DNA of 64,000 bases. Origin: Comamonadaceae bacterium G21597-S1 (GTDB taxonomy: Bacteria > Pseudomonadota > Gammaproteobacteria > Burkholderiales > Burkholderiaceae_C). Positions 27,413 to 38,845 of the stretch are shown here, piece by piece (position 1 is the first letter of the stretch; every line of letters starts with the position of its first letter). Below the pieces are notes generated by a model, which made no database searches, was not told where the DNA came from, and saw only the letters and a program-made list of their open reading frames with translations. The stretch is from the NCBI GenBank assembly GCA_027214345.1, contig JAPWHR010000002.1, positions 186,001-250,000 on the forward strand, given 5' to 3'. Made by a program: the position numbers and the translations under genes.

Positions 27413-28195
27413 GTGAGAGTCGCTCTCGGCATCAGCTACGACGGGGGGGCGTACCAGGGTTGGCAAAGCCAGCTTTCCGGCCTTACCGTTCAGGACCGGC
27501 TCGAGTCGGCCTTGTCGCAACTGGCGGCCCAGCCGATCACCACCGTGTGCGCCGGGCGTACCGACGCCGGTGTCCATGCCTTGATGCAGGTGGTGCATTT
27601 CGACACGTCCGCGCAACGGCGCGACGTTTCCTGGGTCCGCGGCACCAACACGCACCTGCCGCGCGACATCAGCGTCGAATGGGCGCAACCCGTTCCCGAT
27701 GCATTCCATTGCCGTGCCAATGCCTTGACTCGGCGTTATGCCTACCTGCTGTATGTATCGCCGGTGCGGCCCAGCGTGCATGCCGGACGCGTGGGCTGGG
27801 TCATGCACGCACTGGACATCGACCGCATGCGCGCGGCGGCAACACGGTTGATCGGCGAACACGACTTCTCGTCCTTCCGCGCGGCGCAGTGCCAGGCCCT
27901 GTCGCCGGTGAAGGACATGCGCAGCATCACGATCGACCGACGCGGCGCGTTTCTGCGCTTCGAGTTCGAGGCCAGCGCCTTCCTGCACCACATGATCCGC
28001 AACATCATGGGTTGCCTGATCGCGGTGGGTAGCGGCAAGCGTCCGCCCGAATGGATCGACACCGTCCTGCACGCACGCGAACGGCGCATCGCCGCGCCGA
28101 CCTTCGCACCCGACGGCCTGTACTTCCTGGGCCCGCGCTACGATCCGCGCTGGGGTCTTCCGGAACGCACGGCCGCGTATGATGGCCTGCCATGA
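27413..28195 (+). CDS. truA: tRNA pseudouridine(38-40) synthase
   Basis: 260 residues. Makes pseudouridine in the anticodon arm. The catalytic Asp51 lies in AGRTDAGVHA; ISYDGGAYQGWQSQ opens the protein and FLHHMIRNIMGCLIAVG is the conserved C-terminal block. The GTG start has no rival ATG nearby. Its stop overlaps the trpF ATG by four bases, so trpF is coupled to it. Confidence 0.96.
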   Translation: MRVALGISYDGGAYQGWQSQLSGLTVQDRLESALSQLAAQPITTVCAGRTDAGVHALMQVVHFDTSAQRRDVSWVRGTNTHLPRDISVEWAQPVPDAFHCRANALTRRYAYLLYVSPVRPSVHAGRVGWVMHALDIDRMRAAATRLIGEHDFSSFRAAQCQALSPVKDMRSITIDRRGAFLRFEFEASAFLHHMIRNIMGCLIAVGSGKRPPEWIDTVLHARERRIAAPTFAPDGLYFLGPRYDPRWGLPERTAAYDGLP

Positions 28196-28894
28196 CGATG
28201 GATGACACCCTGCCCGCCAGCCGTACCCGGGTCAAGATCTGCGGCCTCACGCGCGAGCAGGACGTCGATGCCGCTGTCGCCGCCGGTGTCGACGCGATCG
28301 GCTTCGTGCGCTACAACAAGAGCCCGCGCCTGGTGTCGATCGAGCGTGCAGCCGAACTCGCGCGGCGGCTCCCTCCCTTCGTCACGCCGGTGCTGCTGTA
28401 TGTCAACGAAGCCGCGCAACGCGTGCTCGACGACTGTTCGCGCCTGAGCCAGGCATTGGTGCAGTTCCATGGCGACGAGACGGCACAGCAGTGCCTGGAT
28501 GCGACTGGCGGCGGAGCCCGCCCGTTCCTGCGCGCCGCACGGATTCCGCTGGGGCCGGACGCCGCCGGCTTCGATCTCGTAAAATACGCGGCTCAATTCC
28601 ATTGCGCCCAAGCCATCCTGCTCGACGCCCACGTCGAGGCCTACGGTGGCGCGGGCCAGACATTCAATTGGTCACTGCTTCCTCCAAGCGTCAACTGTCA
28701 CCTCGTCTTAAGTGGTGGACTCACGCCTGCAAACGTGACCGATGGCATCTTGCAGTTGCGGCCGCGTTGTAAGACGCTGTCCGTGGATGTCAGCTCCGGT
28801 GTCGAGGTGTCCAAGGGCATCAAGGACGCCGGCAAGATCCATCAGTTCGTCGCCGCGGTTCGCGCAGCCGACGCACAACTTGCAAAGACCCATC

Positions 28895-28917
<23 letters not shown>
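28192..28917 (+). CDS. trpF: Phosphoribosylanthranilate isomerase
   Basis: 241 residues. Amadori rearrangement in tryptophan synthesis. The catalytic Cys lies in [12 protein letters not shown] and the catalytic Asp in [23 protein letters not shown] and SVDVSSGVE bind phosphate. It starts within the truA stop (ATGA), and its last 23 bases overlap the trpB start. Longer than E. coli TrpF alone because of an N-terminal extension and C-terminal tail. Confidence 0.96.
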
Positions 28918-30186
<1,269 letters not shown>

Positions 30187-30190
<4 letters not shown>

Positions 30191-31020
30191 GCCGCATCAC
30201 CCCTGTCCTGACCGACCTGCTGGCCAAAAAACGCACGGCGTTGATTCCGTATGTGACAGCCGGTTTTCCGTATCCGGACATCACGCCGGAGCTGATGCAC
30301 GGCATGGTCGCGGCCGGCGCCAACGTGATCGAACTCGGTGTTCCGTTCTCGGATCCCAGTGCCGACGGAGCCGTGATCCAGAAAGCCGGCGACAAGGCGC
30401 TGGCTGCCGGCATCGGCCTGACCCAGGTGCTGGACATGGTGCGCGAATTCCGGCGCAAGGACAACGACACGCCGGTGGTGCTGATGGGTTATGCCAACCC
30501 GGTGGAACGCTACGACCAGCGCCAGCAGGCAATCGGTTCTGGCAACACCTTCGTGCGCGACGCCGCGGCCGCCGGGGTGGACGGCATGTTGATCGTCGAC
30601 TACCCTCCGGAGGAATGTGTCGCCTTCGCCGAGGAACTGCGCCGCAACGGCATGGACCTGATCTTCCTGCTGGCGCCCACCAGCACCGAGCAGCGCATGG
30701 CCCAGGTCGCCCAGGTCGCCAGCGGTTATGTCTACTACGTGTCGCTCAAGGGAGTCACGGGCGCCGGCACGCTGGACACCGCAGCCGTCGAGGCGATGCT
30801 GCCGCGCATCCGCCGGCATGTGAAATTGCCGCTGGGCGTGGGTTTCGGCATCCGCGACGCGGCATCGGCCTGTGCCGTGGCTCGATCGGCTGACGCCGTC
30901 GTCATTGGCAGCCGCATCATCCAGCTGATCGAAGACCAGCCGCGCGAGCAGGTGGTTCCGACGGCCCAGGCTTTCCTGCAGGACATCCGCACCGCGCTCG
31001 ATGCCCAGTCCGCGCAATAA
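30187..31020 (+). CDS. trpA: Tryptophan synthase alpha chain
   Basis: 277 residues. Cleaves indole-3-glycerol phosphate and channels indole to TrpB. Catalytic Glu49 ([11 protein letters not shown]) and Asp60 ([10 protein letters not shown]) match E. coli numbering. Phosphate binding is shown by SLKGVTGAG and VGFGIRD. It overlaps trpB by four bases and is followed 28 bases later by accD, the usual trpFBA-accD order of betaproteobacteria. Confidence 0.97.
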
Positions 31021-31048
31021 TTCCGCGCATTGATTCAGGAGTGACCCC

Positions 31049-31921
31049 ATGAGTTGGCTAGAAAAACTGCTACCCGCCAAGATCCAGCACACCGACCCGG
31101 CCGACCGGCGCAGCGTGCCCGAAGGCTTGTGGATCAAGTGTCCGAGTTGCGAGACAGTGCTCTACAAGACCGATCTCGAGCAAAACCAGAACGTCTGCCC
31201 CACCTGCGGACGCCACCACCGCATCGGTGCGCGGGCGCGTCTGAACATGTTCCTCGACAACGAAGGCCGCTTCGAGATCGGGCAGGAAGTGCTCCCGGTC
31301 GACGCGCTCAAGTTCAAGGACAGCCGCAAGTATCCCGAGCGGTTGAAGGAGGCGATGGACAACACCGGCGAGACCGATGCGCTGATCGTCATGGGCGGCA
31401 GCGTGCACAACATCAGCGTGGTGGCCGCCTGCTTCGAGTTCGACTTCATGGCCGGCAGCATGGGCTCGGTCGTCGGCGAACGTTTCGTGCGCGGCGTGCA
31501 GACCGCAATCGAGCAGAAGACGGCGTTCATCTGCTTCACGGCCACTGGCGGGGCCCGCATGCAGGAAGGCCTGCTCAGCCTGATGCAGATGGCCAAGACC
31601 AATGCCGCGCTGACACGCCTGGCCAAGAAGGGCCTGCCGTTCATCAGCATCCTGACCGACCCGACCACCGGGGGCGTCAGCGCCAGTTTTGCCTTCATGG
31701 GCGACATCGTCATCGCCGAACCCAAGGCCTTGATCGGGTTTGCCGGCCCGCGCGTCATCGAGTCGACGCTGCGCGTGACACTGCCAGAAGGTTTCCAGCG
31801 CTCAGAATTCCTGCAGGAAAAAGGCGCGGTCGACATGGTCTGCGACCGGCGCGAACTGCGCAAGGTGGTGGCCAACGCGCTGGCGATGCTGCAGCGCCAG
31901 CCTGCCGACGCCGTGGTCTGA
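31049..31921 (+). CDS. accD: Acetyl-CoA carboxylase carboxyltransferase subunit beta
   Basis: 290 residues. Transfers carboxyl from biotin to acetyl-CoA together with AccA. A four-Cys zinc ribbon (C31, C34, C50, C53: KCPSCE and CPTCGR) precedes the carboxyltransferase fold ([40 protein letters not shown]). A ribosome-binding site AGGAG precedes it. It converges with a YggT gene; folC, often next to accD in relatives, is absent here. Confidence 0.97.
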   Translation: MSWLEKLLPAKIQHTDPADRRSVPEGLWIKCPSCETVLYKTDLEQNQNVCPTCGRHHRIGARARLNMFLDNEGRFEIGQEVLPVDALKFKDSRKYPERLKEAMDNTGETDALIVMGGSVHNISVVAACFEFDFMAGSMGSVVGERFVRGVQTAIEQKTAFICFTATGGARMQEGLLSLMQMAKTNAALTRLAKKGLPFISILTDPTTGGVSASFAFMGDIVIAEPKALIGFAGPRVIESTLRVTLPEGFQRSEFLQEKGAVDMVCDRRELRKVVANALAMLQRQPADAVV

Positions 31922-31932
31922 CGCTGACGGCT

Positions 31933-31955
31933 GCGCGCGCCCGGGCGGCGCGCGC
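31933..31955. terminator. GC-rich hairpin between convergent accD and yggT-like genes
   Basis: GCGCGCGCC (31933-31941) and GGCGCGCGC (31947-31955) form a perfect 9-bp stem with a 5-nt loop in the 47-base convergent gap. It lacks a T-run on either strand. Confidence 0.5.
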
Positions 31956-31968
31956 GGACCAGCCCGCG

Positions 31969-32529
31969 TCAGAACGCGATGCTGGAGAGCGTGGATTCGA
32001 GCACGATGCCGCCTACCTGCAGCAATACCAGCAGGATCAGCGGCGACAGGTCCAGGCCGCCGACCAGGGGCACGACCCGGCGGATCGGCTGCAGCAACGG
32101 CGACACCAGCCGTCCCAGCAGGCCCATCATCGGCGAATGCGCCTGCACCCACGACAACACGGCATAGACGATCACCAGCACGCTCAGGCCCGACAGGGCC
32201 AGGCGCAACACGCCGAATACCGCCATCAGCAGGATGAACGCCGGCGAGCCGTGTCCGCCGGCCAGCAGCCACAGGATCACGTATTGGGCCAGTTCGATCA
32301 GCAGGGCCGCCACCAGGCTGGCCAGGTCCCAGCGGCCAACGGCGGGCACGACGCGGCGCAGCGGCAACACCAGCCAATCGGTCAGCGCGAAGATCAGCGG
32401 ACCAATCGGATTGCCCGAGCGCGCGGACAGCGGAACCCGGTGGTATTGCATGTACAGGCGCAGCAGGCACAGGCCGACCAGGAGGCCGGCGGCGATCTGC
32501 AGGAGGAAGGTGATGATCTGAAGAAACAT
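31969..32529 (-). CDS. YggT-family integral membrane protein
   Basis: 186 residues with two YGGT repeats (about 1-95 and 100-186), each of two hydrophobic helices and a conserved LPLRRVVP / LQPIRRVVPLVGGLDLSP motif. The family is linked to osmotic stress and cell-division membrane organisation in other bacteria, with no firm biochemical role. It is transcribed away from lysS. A TATTAT -10-like hexamer lies at 32560-32565. The ATG gives the family start. Confidence 0.88.
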   Translation of the reverse strand: MFLQIITFLLQIAAGLLVGLCLLRLYMQYHRVPLSARSGNPIGPLIFALTDWLVLPLRRVVPAVGRWDLASLVAALLIELAQYVILWLLAGGHGSPAFILLMAVFGVLRLALSGLSVLVIVYAVLSWVQAHSPMMGLLGRLVSPLLQPIRRVVPLVGGLDLSPLILLVLLQVGGIVLESTLSSIAF

Positions 32530-32733
32530 GCGGTCCGAAAAAAGCGTCCGGCACTGGCGATAATAGTGGGGCCGTCCCAACCTTCACGCCCCATCGGCGC
32601 TGCGGGTGGGCCAATATAACGCACTGCGCCGTGGCGGGGATCGTCCCCGCAGCCCGGTGGCAATCCTGAAACCCTGATCAGTCGGCGTCAGCCCGTTCCC
32701 CCGGCCGCTGCCCCGCACCCCCGTACCACTGCC

Positions 32734-34272
32734 ATGTCCGACCAGCCCGCACCCGACCCGATTCTTGACGACAACCAGCTGATTGCCGAGCGGCGCGAAA
32801 AGCTCCAGGTGCTGCGCCAGCGCCAGGCCCAGGGCAAGGGCGTGGCCTTTCCCAATGACTTCAAGCCGGCCAACCACGCCGCGGCGCTGATGCAGGCGCA
32901 CGAGGCGCACTCCGCCGAAGCACTCGCCGCGCAGCCCCACCAGGTCAGCATCGCCGGGCGCATGATGCTCAAGCGGGTCATGGGCAAGGCCAGTTTCGCG
33001 ACACTGCAGGACGCCACCGGCCGCATGCAGGTCTACGTCAAGGGCGAGGAAGTCGGCGCCGAGGTCTACGAGGACTTCAAGCACTGGGACCTGGGCGACA
33101 TCGTCGCGGTCGAAGGCCGGATGTTCCGGACCCGCACCGGCGAGTTGTCGATCCATGCCAGCGCGGTTCGCCTGCTGGCCAAGAGCCTGCGTCCGCTGCC
33201 CGACAAGTTCCATGGCGTGCATGACCAGGAAATGAAATACCGCCAGCGTTATGTCGACCTGATGATGGACGAGTCCACGCGCCAGCGTTTCGTGGCGCGC
33301 AGCCGAGCCATCAGCGGCATCCGCGAGTTCATGGTGGGGCACGGATTCCTCGAGGTCGAAACGCCGATGCTGCATCCCATTCCCGGCGGAGCGAACGCCA
33401 AGCCGTTCACCACGCACCACAATGCGCTGGACCAGCAGATGTTCCTGCGCATTGCGCCCGAGCTGTACCTCAAGCGCCTGATCGTCGGCGGTTTCGAGCG
33501 GGTGTTCGAAATCAACCGCAGCTACCGCAACGAAGGCATCTCGGTCCGGCACAACCCGGAATTCACGATGATGGAGTTCTACGCGGCCTACTGGAACTAC
33601 CAGGACCTGATGGACTTCACCGAACAGCTGATCCGCGACGCCGCCCTGAAGGCCGTCGGAACCCTGCAGCTGAGCTATGGCGGCAAGCCCGTCGACCTGT
33701 CCCAGACCTTCGAGCGGCTGACCATCGTGCAGGCGATCGCCCGATACACCGACGCCGGCGACGGCGCGCACGACGAAAAGTGGCTGCGCGCGGCGCTTCG
33801 CAAGCTCGGCAAGAGCGAGGACAAGGACCAGTTGTCCCGGCGCAGCCTGCCCAGCCTGCAGGTGATGTATTTCGAGGAAACGGTCGAACACCACCTGTGG
33901 CAGCCGACCTTCATCTGTGAGCACCCGGTCGAGATCTCGCCGCTGGCGCGCGCCAGCGACACGAATCCGGCAGTCACCGAACGATTCGAGCTGTACATCA
34001 CCGGGCGCGAATTCGGCAATGGCTTCAGCGAACTCAACGACGCCGAAGACCAGGCCGCCCGTTTCCATGCCCAGGTCGAGGCCAAGGATGGCGGCGACGA
34101 CGAGGCCATGTTCTACGACCATGACTTCGTCCGGGCGCTCGAATACGGCATGCCGCCCACCGGGGGTTGCGGCGTCGGCATCGACCGGCTGATGATGCTG
34201 CTGACCGACAGCCCCAGCATCCGCGACGTGATCCTGTTCCCGGCGCTGCGCCGGGAGACCACCAGCCACTGA
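32734..34272 (+). CDS. lysS: Lysyl-tRNA synthetase, class II
   Basis: 512 residues. An N-terminal OB-fold anticodon-binding domain (about 75-160, [20 protein letters not shown]) is followed by the class II catalytic core: motif 1 around [20 protein letters not shown], motif 2 at [20 protein letters not shown] and motif 3 at [15 protein letters not shown]. The chosen ATG is the first good start. The subtilase gene begins only eight bases after its stop, and the TGAGG at the stop can serve as that gene's ribosome-binding site. Confidence 0.97.
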   Translation: MSDQPAPDPILDDNQLIAERREKLQVLRQRQAQGKGVAFPNDFKPANHAAALMQAHEAHSAEALAAQPHQVSIAGRMMLKRVMGKASFATLQDATGRMQVYVKGEEVGAEVYEDFKHWDLGDIVAVEGRMFRTRTGELSIHASAVRLLAKSLRPLPDKFHGVHDQEMKYRQRYVDLMMDESTRQRFVARSRAISGIREFMVGHGFLEVETPMLHPIPGGANAKPFTTHHNALDQQMFLRIAPELYLKRLIVGGFERVFEINRSYRNEGISVRHNPEFTMMEFYAAYWNYQDLMDFTEQLIRDAALKAVGTLQLSYGGKPVDLSQTFERLTIVQAIARYTDAGDGAHDEKWLRAALRKLGKSEDKDQLSRRSLPSLQVMYFEETVEHHLWQPTFICEHPVEISPLARASDTNPAVTERFELYITGREFGNGFSELNDAEDQAARFHAQVEAKDGGDDEAMFYDHDFVRALEYGMPPTGGCGVGIDRLMMLLTDSPSIRDVILFPALRRETTSH

Positions 34273-34280
34273 GGCGGCAC

Positions 34281-36491
34281 ATGGACCGCCGCGGCCTGCT
34301 GCGTCCCCATGCCGTCGCGCTGGTGCTGGCCGCGGCGTTGCTGCCGTCCCATGCGCAGTCACCGTCGGCCGATCCGGCGCGCCAGAAGGCCGGCGCCGCG
34401 TCCGCTTCGGCGGCCGACCCGGCCGATAGCCTGAACCGCATCATCATCGGCTGGCGGCCGGACCAGGTCCAGGCGGCATCGACCGGCAGTGCGACCGCCT
34501 GGCGTGACCCCGCCGAGCGGGTACGCGCCCTGAGCCGCGACCGTCGCCTGACGACCGACGCCGGAGAAGCGGTCGAACTGTCCTACCGTCGATCGGTGTC
34601 GGACCGCACCCATGTGGCCGTGACCCACCGGCGCATGAACCGCGCCGAGATAACCGGCCTGGTCCGACGGCTGCGGCAGGACGCCCAGATCGCCTATGTC
34701 GAGATCGACGAGCGGGTCATTGCCCAGTTCACACCGAACGACACCGAGTTCCTGGCACAGCAGTGGAGCATGCAGACGCTGGCGGCGGGTGCCGGCGCCG
34801 GCAATTTCCCCGGCGCCTGGGACCGGGCCACCGGCGCCGGCGTCATCGTGGCCCAACTCGACGGCGGATTCCGTCCGCATGCCGACCTGTTCGCCAACGT
34901 ATTGCCCGGCTACGACTTCATCAGTGCCGACCCGTCGGGCCGCTTCGACACCGCCAACGATGGCGACGGGCGCGACAGCGACGCGCGCGACCCCGGGGAC
35001 TGGAGCGATCGCGGGGATTGCCCGCCCAGCAACTCGGGCTGGCACGGTACCCATGTGGCCGGCGTGATCGCGGCGGTGGGCAACAACAGCAGCGGCGTTG
35101 CGGGCGCTGCGTTCGGCGCCAAGCTGCTGCCGATCCGGGTGCTGGGTGTATGCGGCGGCTACGTCTCCGACATCGCAGCCGGCATGCGCTGGGCCGTCGG
35201 CCTGCCGGTGCCCGGCGTGCCGGCCAACAACCAGGTGGCCAAGGTGCTGAACATGAGCCTGGGCCGCTTCGGCTCCTGCTCGCAGGCGTTCCAGGGCGCG
35301 GTCGACGAGGTCCTGGCCGCCGGCAGTGTCGTCGTGGCCGCCACCGGCAACGACAGCGCCCGTGCCATCCTGCAGCCCGCCAACTGCACCGGAGTCATCG
35401 GCGTGACGGCCCATGCCATCAACGGTGACAACGCCAGTTATGCCAACATCGGCCAGGGAACGGCGATCAGCGCGCCCGGTGGCGGATTCGGCGCCGCCAT
35501 TGCCGGCAACGGGCGGCAGATCTACTCGACCAGCAACACCGGCCTGACGACGCCGCAGACGGACCGGCTCGAATTCAAGCGCGGCACCAGCATGGCCACC
35601 GCCCATGTCTCCGGCGTCGCGGCGCTGATGTTCGAGGCCAAGCCGACCCTGACGCCGCAGGAGTTGCGATCGCGCCTGGTCAACGCGGCGCGGCCCCATC
35701 CGGCCGGCGGCTTCTGCGCCGGCCTGCAGACTTGTGGCGCCGGCCTGCTCGATGCCGCGCAGTCGGTGCAGGACGTGCTGGACGACGATGCGCCGGTGGT
35801 GGCGGCGGCCAGTACGGCCGGCCTCGCGGCGCCCCGCGATGCAACCGTGCAGCTGACAGGTACCGCGCTGGCGGGGCGGCTGGGCATGGGTCTGCAGTCG
35901 ACGTCCTGGACGCAGATCGCCGGCCCCACCGTGACGCTGACCGGCGCCAATGGCAGCAACGCGTCGTTTGTCGTGCCCGCGTCCGGCAACAGCTTCAGCT
36001 TCCGCTTCCGTGCGCTGGACCTCAACGGCAAGGCCGCCCACGTCGACCTGACCGTACCGGCCAACAACACGGCGCCGGTGCTGACGCCGATCAGCACCCG
36101 GTTCGTGCTGGAAGGCGAATCGCTGAGCTTCAGTGTCAGCGCCACCGATGCCGAGGGCGATGCCATCACCTTCGTGGCCAGCACCCTGCCGCGCGGCGCC
36201 AGCTTCGACGCGGGTACCGGCACCTTCACCTGGGACAACGCGAGCCCGCTGGGCAGCTACAGCGTCGGCATCACGCCCAGCGACGGCCTGCTCAGCGGCG
36301 AAACCGTGTATGTCGGCATCGTGGTCGTCGCTCCGGGCGCGGGGGGAGGCGGCGCCACCCAGGGCCTGTGGTGGGTGCTGGTGGGATCGACAATGCTGGC
36401 GGGTCTGGGATGGCGGCACCTGTGGCGGCATCGTGCGTGTCGGCGTGCCGGCACACCCCACGCGGGCAACCGGCGCGCCACCCCGGCCTGA
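34281..36491 (+). CDS. Exported S8 (subtilisin-like) serine protease with C-terminal sorting-type anchor
   Basis: 736 residues. Order: signal peptide (about 1-26), an I9-like inhibitory propeptide (about 50-150), a peptidase S8 domain (about 160-480) with Asp194, His255 (WHGTHVAG), oxyanion Asn357 and Ser437 (GTSMATAH), then immunoglobulin-like domains (about 490-685; the last resembles a cadherin/He-PIG module). The tail is a Gly-rich GAGGGG at about 686-691, one membrane helix (about 696-712) and a basic end (RHLWRHRACRR), resembling GlyGly-CTERM-type sorting signals. The catalytic Asp motif is DGG rather than DTG/DSG. The substrate is unknown. It lies eight bases after lysS and may be cotranscribed with it. 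Confidence 0.9.
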   Translation: MDRRGLLRPHAVALVLAAALLPSHAQSPSADPARQKAGAASASAADPADSLNRIIIGWRPDQVQAASTGSATAWRDPAERVRALSRDRRLTTDAGEAVELSYRRSVSDRTHVAVTHRRMNRAEITGLVRRLRQDAQIAYVEIDERVIAQFTPNDTEFLAQQWSMQTLAAGAGAGNFPGAWDRATGAGVIVAQLDGGFRPHADLFANVLPGYDFISADPSGRFDTANDGDGRDSDARDPGDWSDRGDCPPSNSGWHGTHVAGVIAAVGNNSSGVAGAAFGAKLLPIRVLGVCGGYVSDIAAGMRWAVGLPVPGVPANNQVAKVLNMSLGRFGSCSQAFQGAVDEVLAAGSVVVAATGNDSARAILQPANCTGVIGVTAHAINGDNASYANIGQGTAISAPGGGFGAAIAGNGRQIYSTSNTGLTTPQTDRLEFKRGTSMATAHVSGVAALMFEAKPTLTPQELRSRLVNAARPHPAGGFCAGLQTCGAGLLDAAQSVQDVLDDDAPVVAAASTAGLAAPRDATVQLTGTALAGRLGMGLQSTSWTQIAGPTVTLTGANGSNASFVVPASGNSFSFRFRALDLNGKAAHVDLTVPANNTAPVLTPISTRFVLEGESLSFSVSATDAEGDAITFVASTLPRGASFDAGTGTFTWDNASPLGSYSVGITPSDGLLSGETVYVGIVVVAPGAGGGGATQGLWWVLVGSTMLAGLGWRHLWRHRACRRAGTPHAGNRRATPA

Positions 36492-36500
36492 TCCGGCACT

Positions 36501-36520
36501 CGCGGCGGCGCCACGCCGCG
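36501..36520. terminator. Hairpin between convergent subtilase and nagZ genes
   Basis: CGCGGCG (36501-36507) and CGCCGCG (36514-36520) form a 7-bp stem with a 6-nt loop in the 38-base convergent gap; no T-run. Confidence 0.4.
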
Positions 36521-36529
36521 CCCGGCTCG

Positions 36530-37612
36530 TCAGGGAATCCGGTCGAGCGACTGCATGTAGTGCGGGTGCACCATCAGCGCATCCCAGTCCAGCGCCGGGG
36601 ACGTCGGCAACAGATCCAGGCGGCGCTGCTCGCTGGCCGGGCGGGCCTGCCACAGCCCGACGGCCGCCGCCTGCTCCATGCCGGAGATCCACGCGTCGAT
36701 GGCCGTATTGCCATCCAGGCACTGGTTGCACAGCAACACCATGTCGCAGCCCGCGCCCAGCGCTGCCACCGCGGCCTGGCAGAAATCCACCTCCCGCCCG
36801 TCGATCTGCCGGGCCCCCGCCATGCTCAGGTCGTCACTGAACACCGCGCCCGAGAAGCCGAGTTGCCCGCGCAGGATGTCCTCCAGCCAGCGTGAGGAGA
36901 AGCCGGCCGGACGCGAATCCACCCGCGGGTATACGACGTGGGCCGGCATCACGCTCGCCAGGCTGGTGCCCAACCAGTCGTACGGCGCCGCGTCCTGGGC
37001 CAGGATGGTCTTGAGGCCGCGCTTGTCCAGCGGCAGGTCGGTGTGGGAATCGGCCGCCGCGAAGCCGTGGCCGGGGAAATGCTTGCCGCAGTTGGCCATG
37101 CCGCTTTGCAGCAGGCCGTGCATCAGGCTCTTGGCCAGCAGGCTGACGACGGCCGGATCCCGGGCAAAGGCCCGGTCTCCGATCACGCTGCTCGGGCCGT
37201 GGTCCAGGTCGAGCACCGGCGTGAAACTCATGTCGACGCCGCAGGCGCGCAGTTCGGCGCCCAGCACGTAGCCGCAGGCGGTCGCGGCGCGGGTGGCACG
37301 CATGGCGCTGGTCTTCGGGTCGGTCCGGCCATCCCCCGCCCAGATCCGGCCCAGCTCCCGCATCGGCGGTAGATGGGTGAAACCATCGATGCGAAAACGC
37401 TGCACACGCCCGCCTTCATGGTCGACCATGATCAGCAGGTCGGCGCGCACGCGCTTGATGGCGCGGCACAAGGCCGTCAGCTGCGCACGGTCGGCCCAGT
37501 TCCGAGCGAACAGCGTCACGCCGCCCACGAGCGGATGCTGCAACCGCTTGCGGTCGGTGGCCGTGAGCACCAGTCCGGGAACGTCGATGATCAGGGGTGC
37601 ATGGAGGGGCAT
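36530..37612 (-). CDS. nagZ: Beta-N-acetylhexosaminidase (cell-wall recycling)
   Basis: 360 residues, glycoside hydrolase family 3. Removes GlcNAc from anhydro-muropeptides in the cytoplasm during peptidoglycan recycling. The catalytic His/loop motif KHFPGHG is at 177-183 and the nucleophile Asp (about 260) is in VFSDDLSMAG. MVDHEGGRVQRF is also diagnostic. The ATG is preferred; an in-frame GTG lies four codons upstream. It is the last gene of the minus-strand run that begins with lepA, 58 bases after acpS. Confidence 0.95.
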   Translation of the reverse strand: MPLHAPLIIDVPGLVLTATDRKRLQHPLVGGVTLFARNWADRAQLTALCRAIKRVRADLLIMVDHEGGRVQRFRIDGFTHLPPMRELGRIWAGDGRTDPKTSAMRATRAATACGYVLGAELRACGVDMSFTPVLDLDHGPSSVIGDRAFARDPAVVSLLAKSLMHGLLQSGMANCGKHFPGHGFAAADSHTDLPLDKRGLKTILAQDAAPYDWLGTSLASVMPAHVVYPRVDSRPAGFSSRWLEDILRGQLGFSGAVFSDDLSMAGARQIDGREVDFCQAAVAALGAGCDMVLLCNQCLDGNTAIDAWISGMEQAAAVGLWQARPASEQRRLDLLPTSPALDWDALMVHPHYMQSLDRIP

Positions 37613-37670
37613 GGTCAATTCCACAGGGCAGAAGAAAAATCAGAAGGAGCCGGCGCGCCGGAGCTGCGGC

Positions 37671-38084
37671 TCAATGCGTGGTGGTTTCGACCACGCAGAA
37701 ACTGGCGGCGTATTCGCTCTCGTCGGTGACGCTGACATGTACCTGCAGGCCTTGCGACTCGAACCAGCGCTTGAGTTCGCCGTGCAGCACGATCACGGGT
37801 TTTCCGGCATTCGGATGGCCGGCCGGCTGCTTGGCGATCTCGCACAGGCGCCAGGTCATGGGCATGCGCATGCCCAGGCCGACCGCCTTGCTGAACGCCT
37901 CCTTGGCGCTGAACCGGGTCGCCAGGTACCGCACGCCTCGTTCGGGCCAGCGCGCACTGCGGGCGCGCCAGGTCGCCATCTCGCCCTCGGACAGGATCTT
38001 GGCCGCGAAACGCTCGCCATGGCGTTCCAGGCTGGACCGGATACGCCGGATGGCGCAGATATCGGTGCCGATACCGTAGATCAT
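37671..38084 (-). CDS. acpS: Holo-[acyl-carrier-protein] synthase
   Basis: 137 residues. Transfers phosphopantetheine from CoA to the Ser of ACP. The metal-binding Asp8 ([10 protein letters not shown]) and Glu in [11 protein letters not shown] are present. Its ATG overlaps the pdxJ stop by four bases, the usual pdxJ-acpS coupling. Its substrate, AcpP, is encoded elsewhere in this window (50776-51015). Confidence 0.95.
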   Translation of the reverse strand: MIYGIGTDICAIRRIRSSLERHGERFAAKILSEGEMATWRARSARWPERGVRYLATRFSAKEAFSKAVGLGMRMPMTWRLCEIAKQPAGHPNAGKPVIVLHGELKRWFESQGLQVHVSVTDESEYAASFCVVETTTH

Positions 38085-38845
38085 GGGGCCGACGGCGCCG
38101 GCGCGAATGCCGCGTCGATGCAGCGCAGGTAGTCTTTCACCGTCGCGGCATAACCGAGTTCGAGTGCGTCGGAGATCAGGGCATGGCCGATCGACACCTC
38201 CTGCACACCCGGCACCGATCGCAGAAACCAGGTCAGGTTGTCGCGGCTCAGGTCGTGCCCGGCGTTGACCCCCAGGCCGGCATCGCGGGCGGCGCGCGCG
38301 GCCTCGGCGTAACGGTCCGTCTGCTGCTGCAGCGATGCATGGCCCCAGGACTGTGCGTAGGGTTCGGTGTAGAGCTCCACCCGGTCGGCACCCACCGCAC
38401 GGGCGGCGGCCATCGCGGACGGATCGGCATCCATGAACAGGCTCACCCGCACGCCCAGGGCCTTGGCCTGGGCGATCAGCGGACGCAACCGATCCGCGTC
38501 CTGCGCCAGGTTCCAGCCATGGTCGCTGGTGAACTGGCCTTCGCTGTCCGGCACCAGCGTGCATTGCTGCGGACGCAACTCGGAGACGAATCCCATCAGG
38601 TTCTGGAACGGATTGCCTTCGATGTTGAACTCCCGCTGCGGCCATTGCCGCAACAGCGCGGCCAGGTCGTGCACGTCGGCGGTGCGGATATGCCGCTGGT
38701 CCGGCCGTGGATGCACGGTGATGCCGCGCGCGCCCTGCTCGAGGCAGATCGTCGCGGCACGGGTCAGCGAAGGAATGCCCAGATGCCGGGTGTTGCGCAC
38801 CAGGGCGACCTTGTTCAGATTGACGGATAACGCGGTCTTGTTCAT
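38081..38845 (-). CDS. pdxJ: Pyridoxine 5'-phosphate synthase
   Basis: 254 residues. Condenses 1-deoxyxylulose 5-phosphate with aminoacetone 3-phosphate to form pyridoxine phosphate. Characteristic blocks: [44 protein letters not shown] and the phosphate-binding [15 protein letters not shown]. Its start lies just past the recO end (three bases of overlap, 38842-38845) and its stop overlaps acpS. Confidence 0.96.
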   Translation of the reverse strand: MNKTALSVNLNKVALVRNTRHLGIPSLTRAATICLEQGARGITVHPRPDQRHIRTADVHDLAALLRQWPQREFNIEGNPFQNLMGFVSELRPQQCTLVPDSEGQFTSDHGWNLAQDADRLRPLIAQAKALGVRVSLFMDADPSAMAAARAVGADRVELYTEPYAQSWGHASLQQQTDRYAEAARAARDAGLGVNAGHDLSRDNLTWFLRSVPGVQEVSIGHALISDALELGYAATVKDYLRCIDAAFAPAPSAP

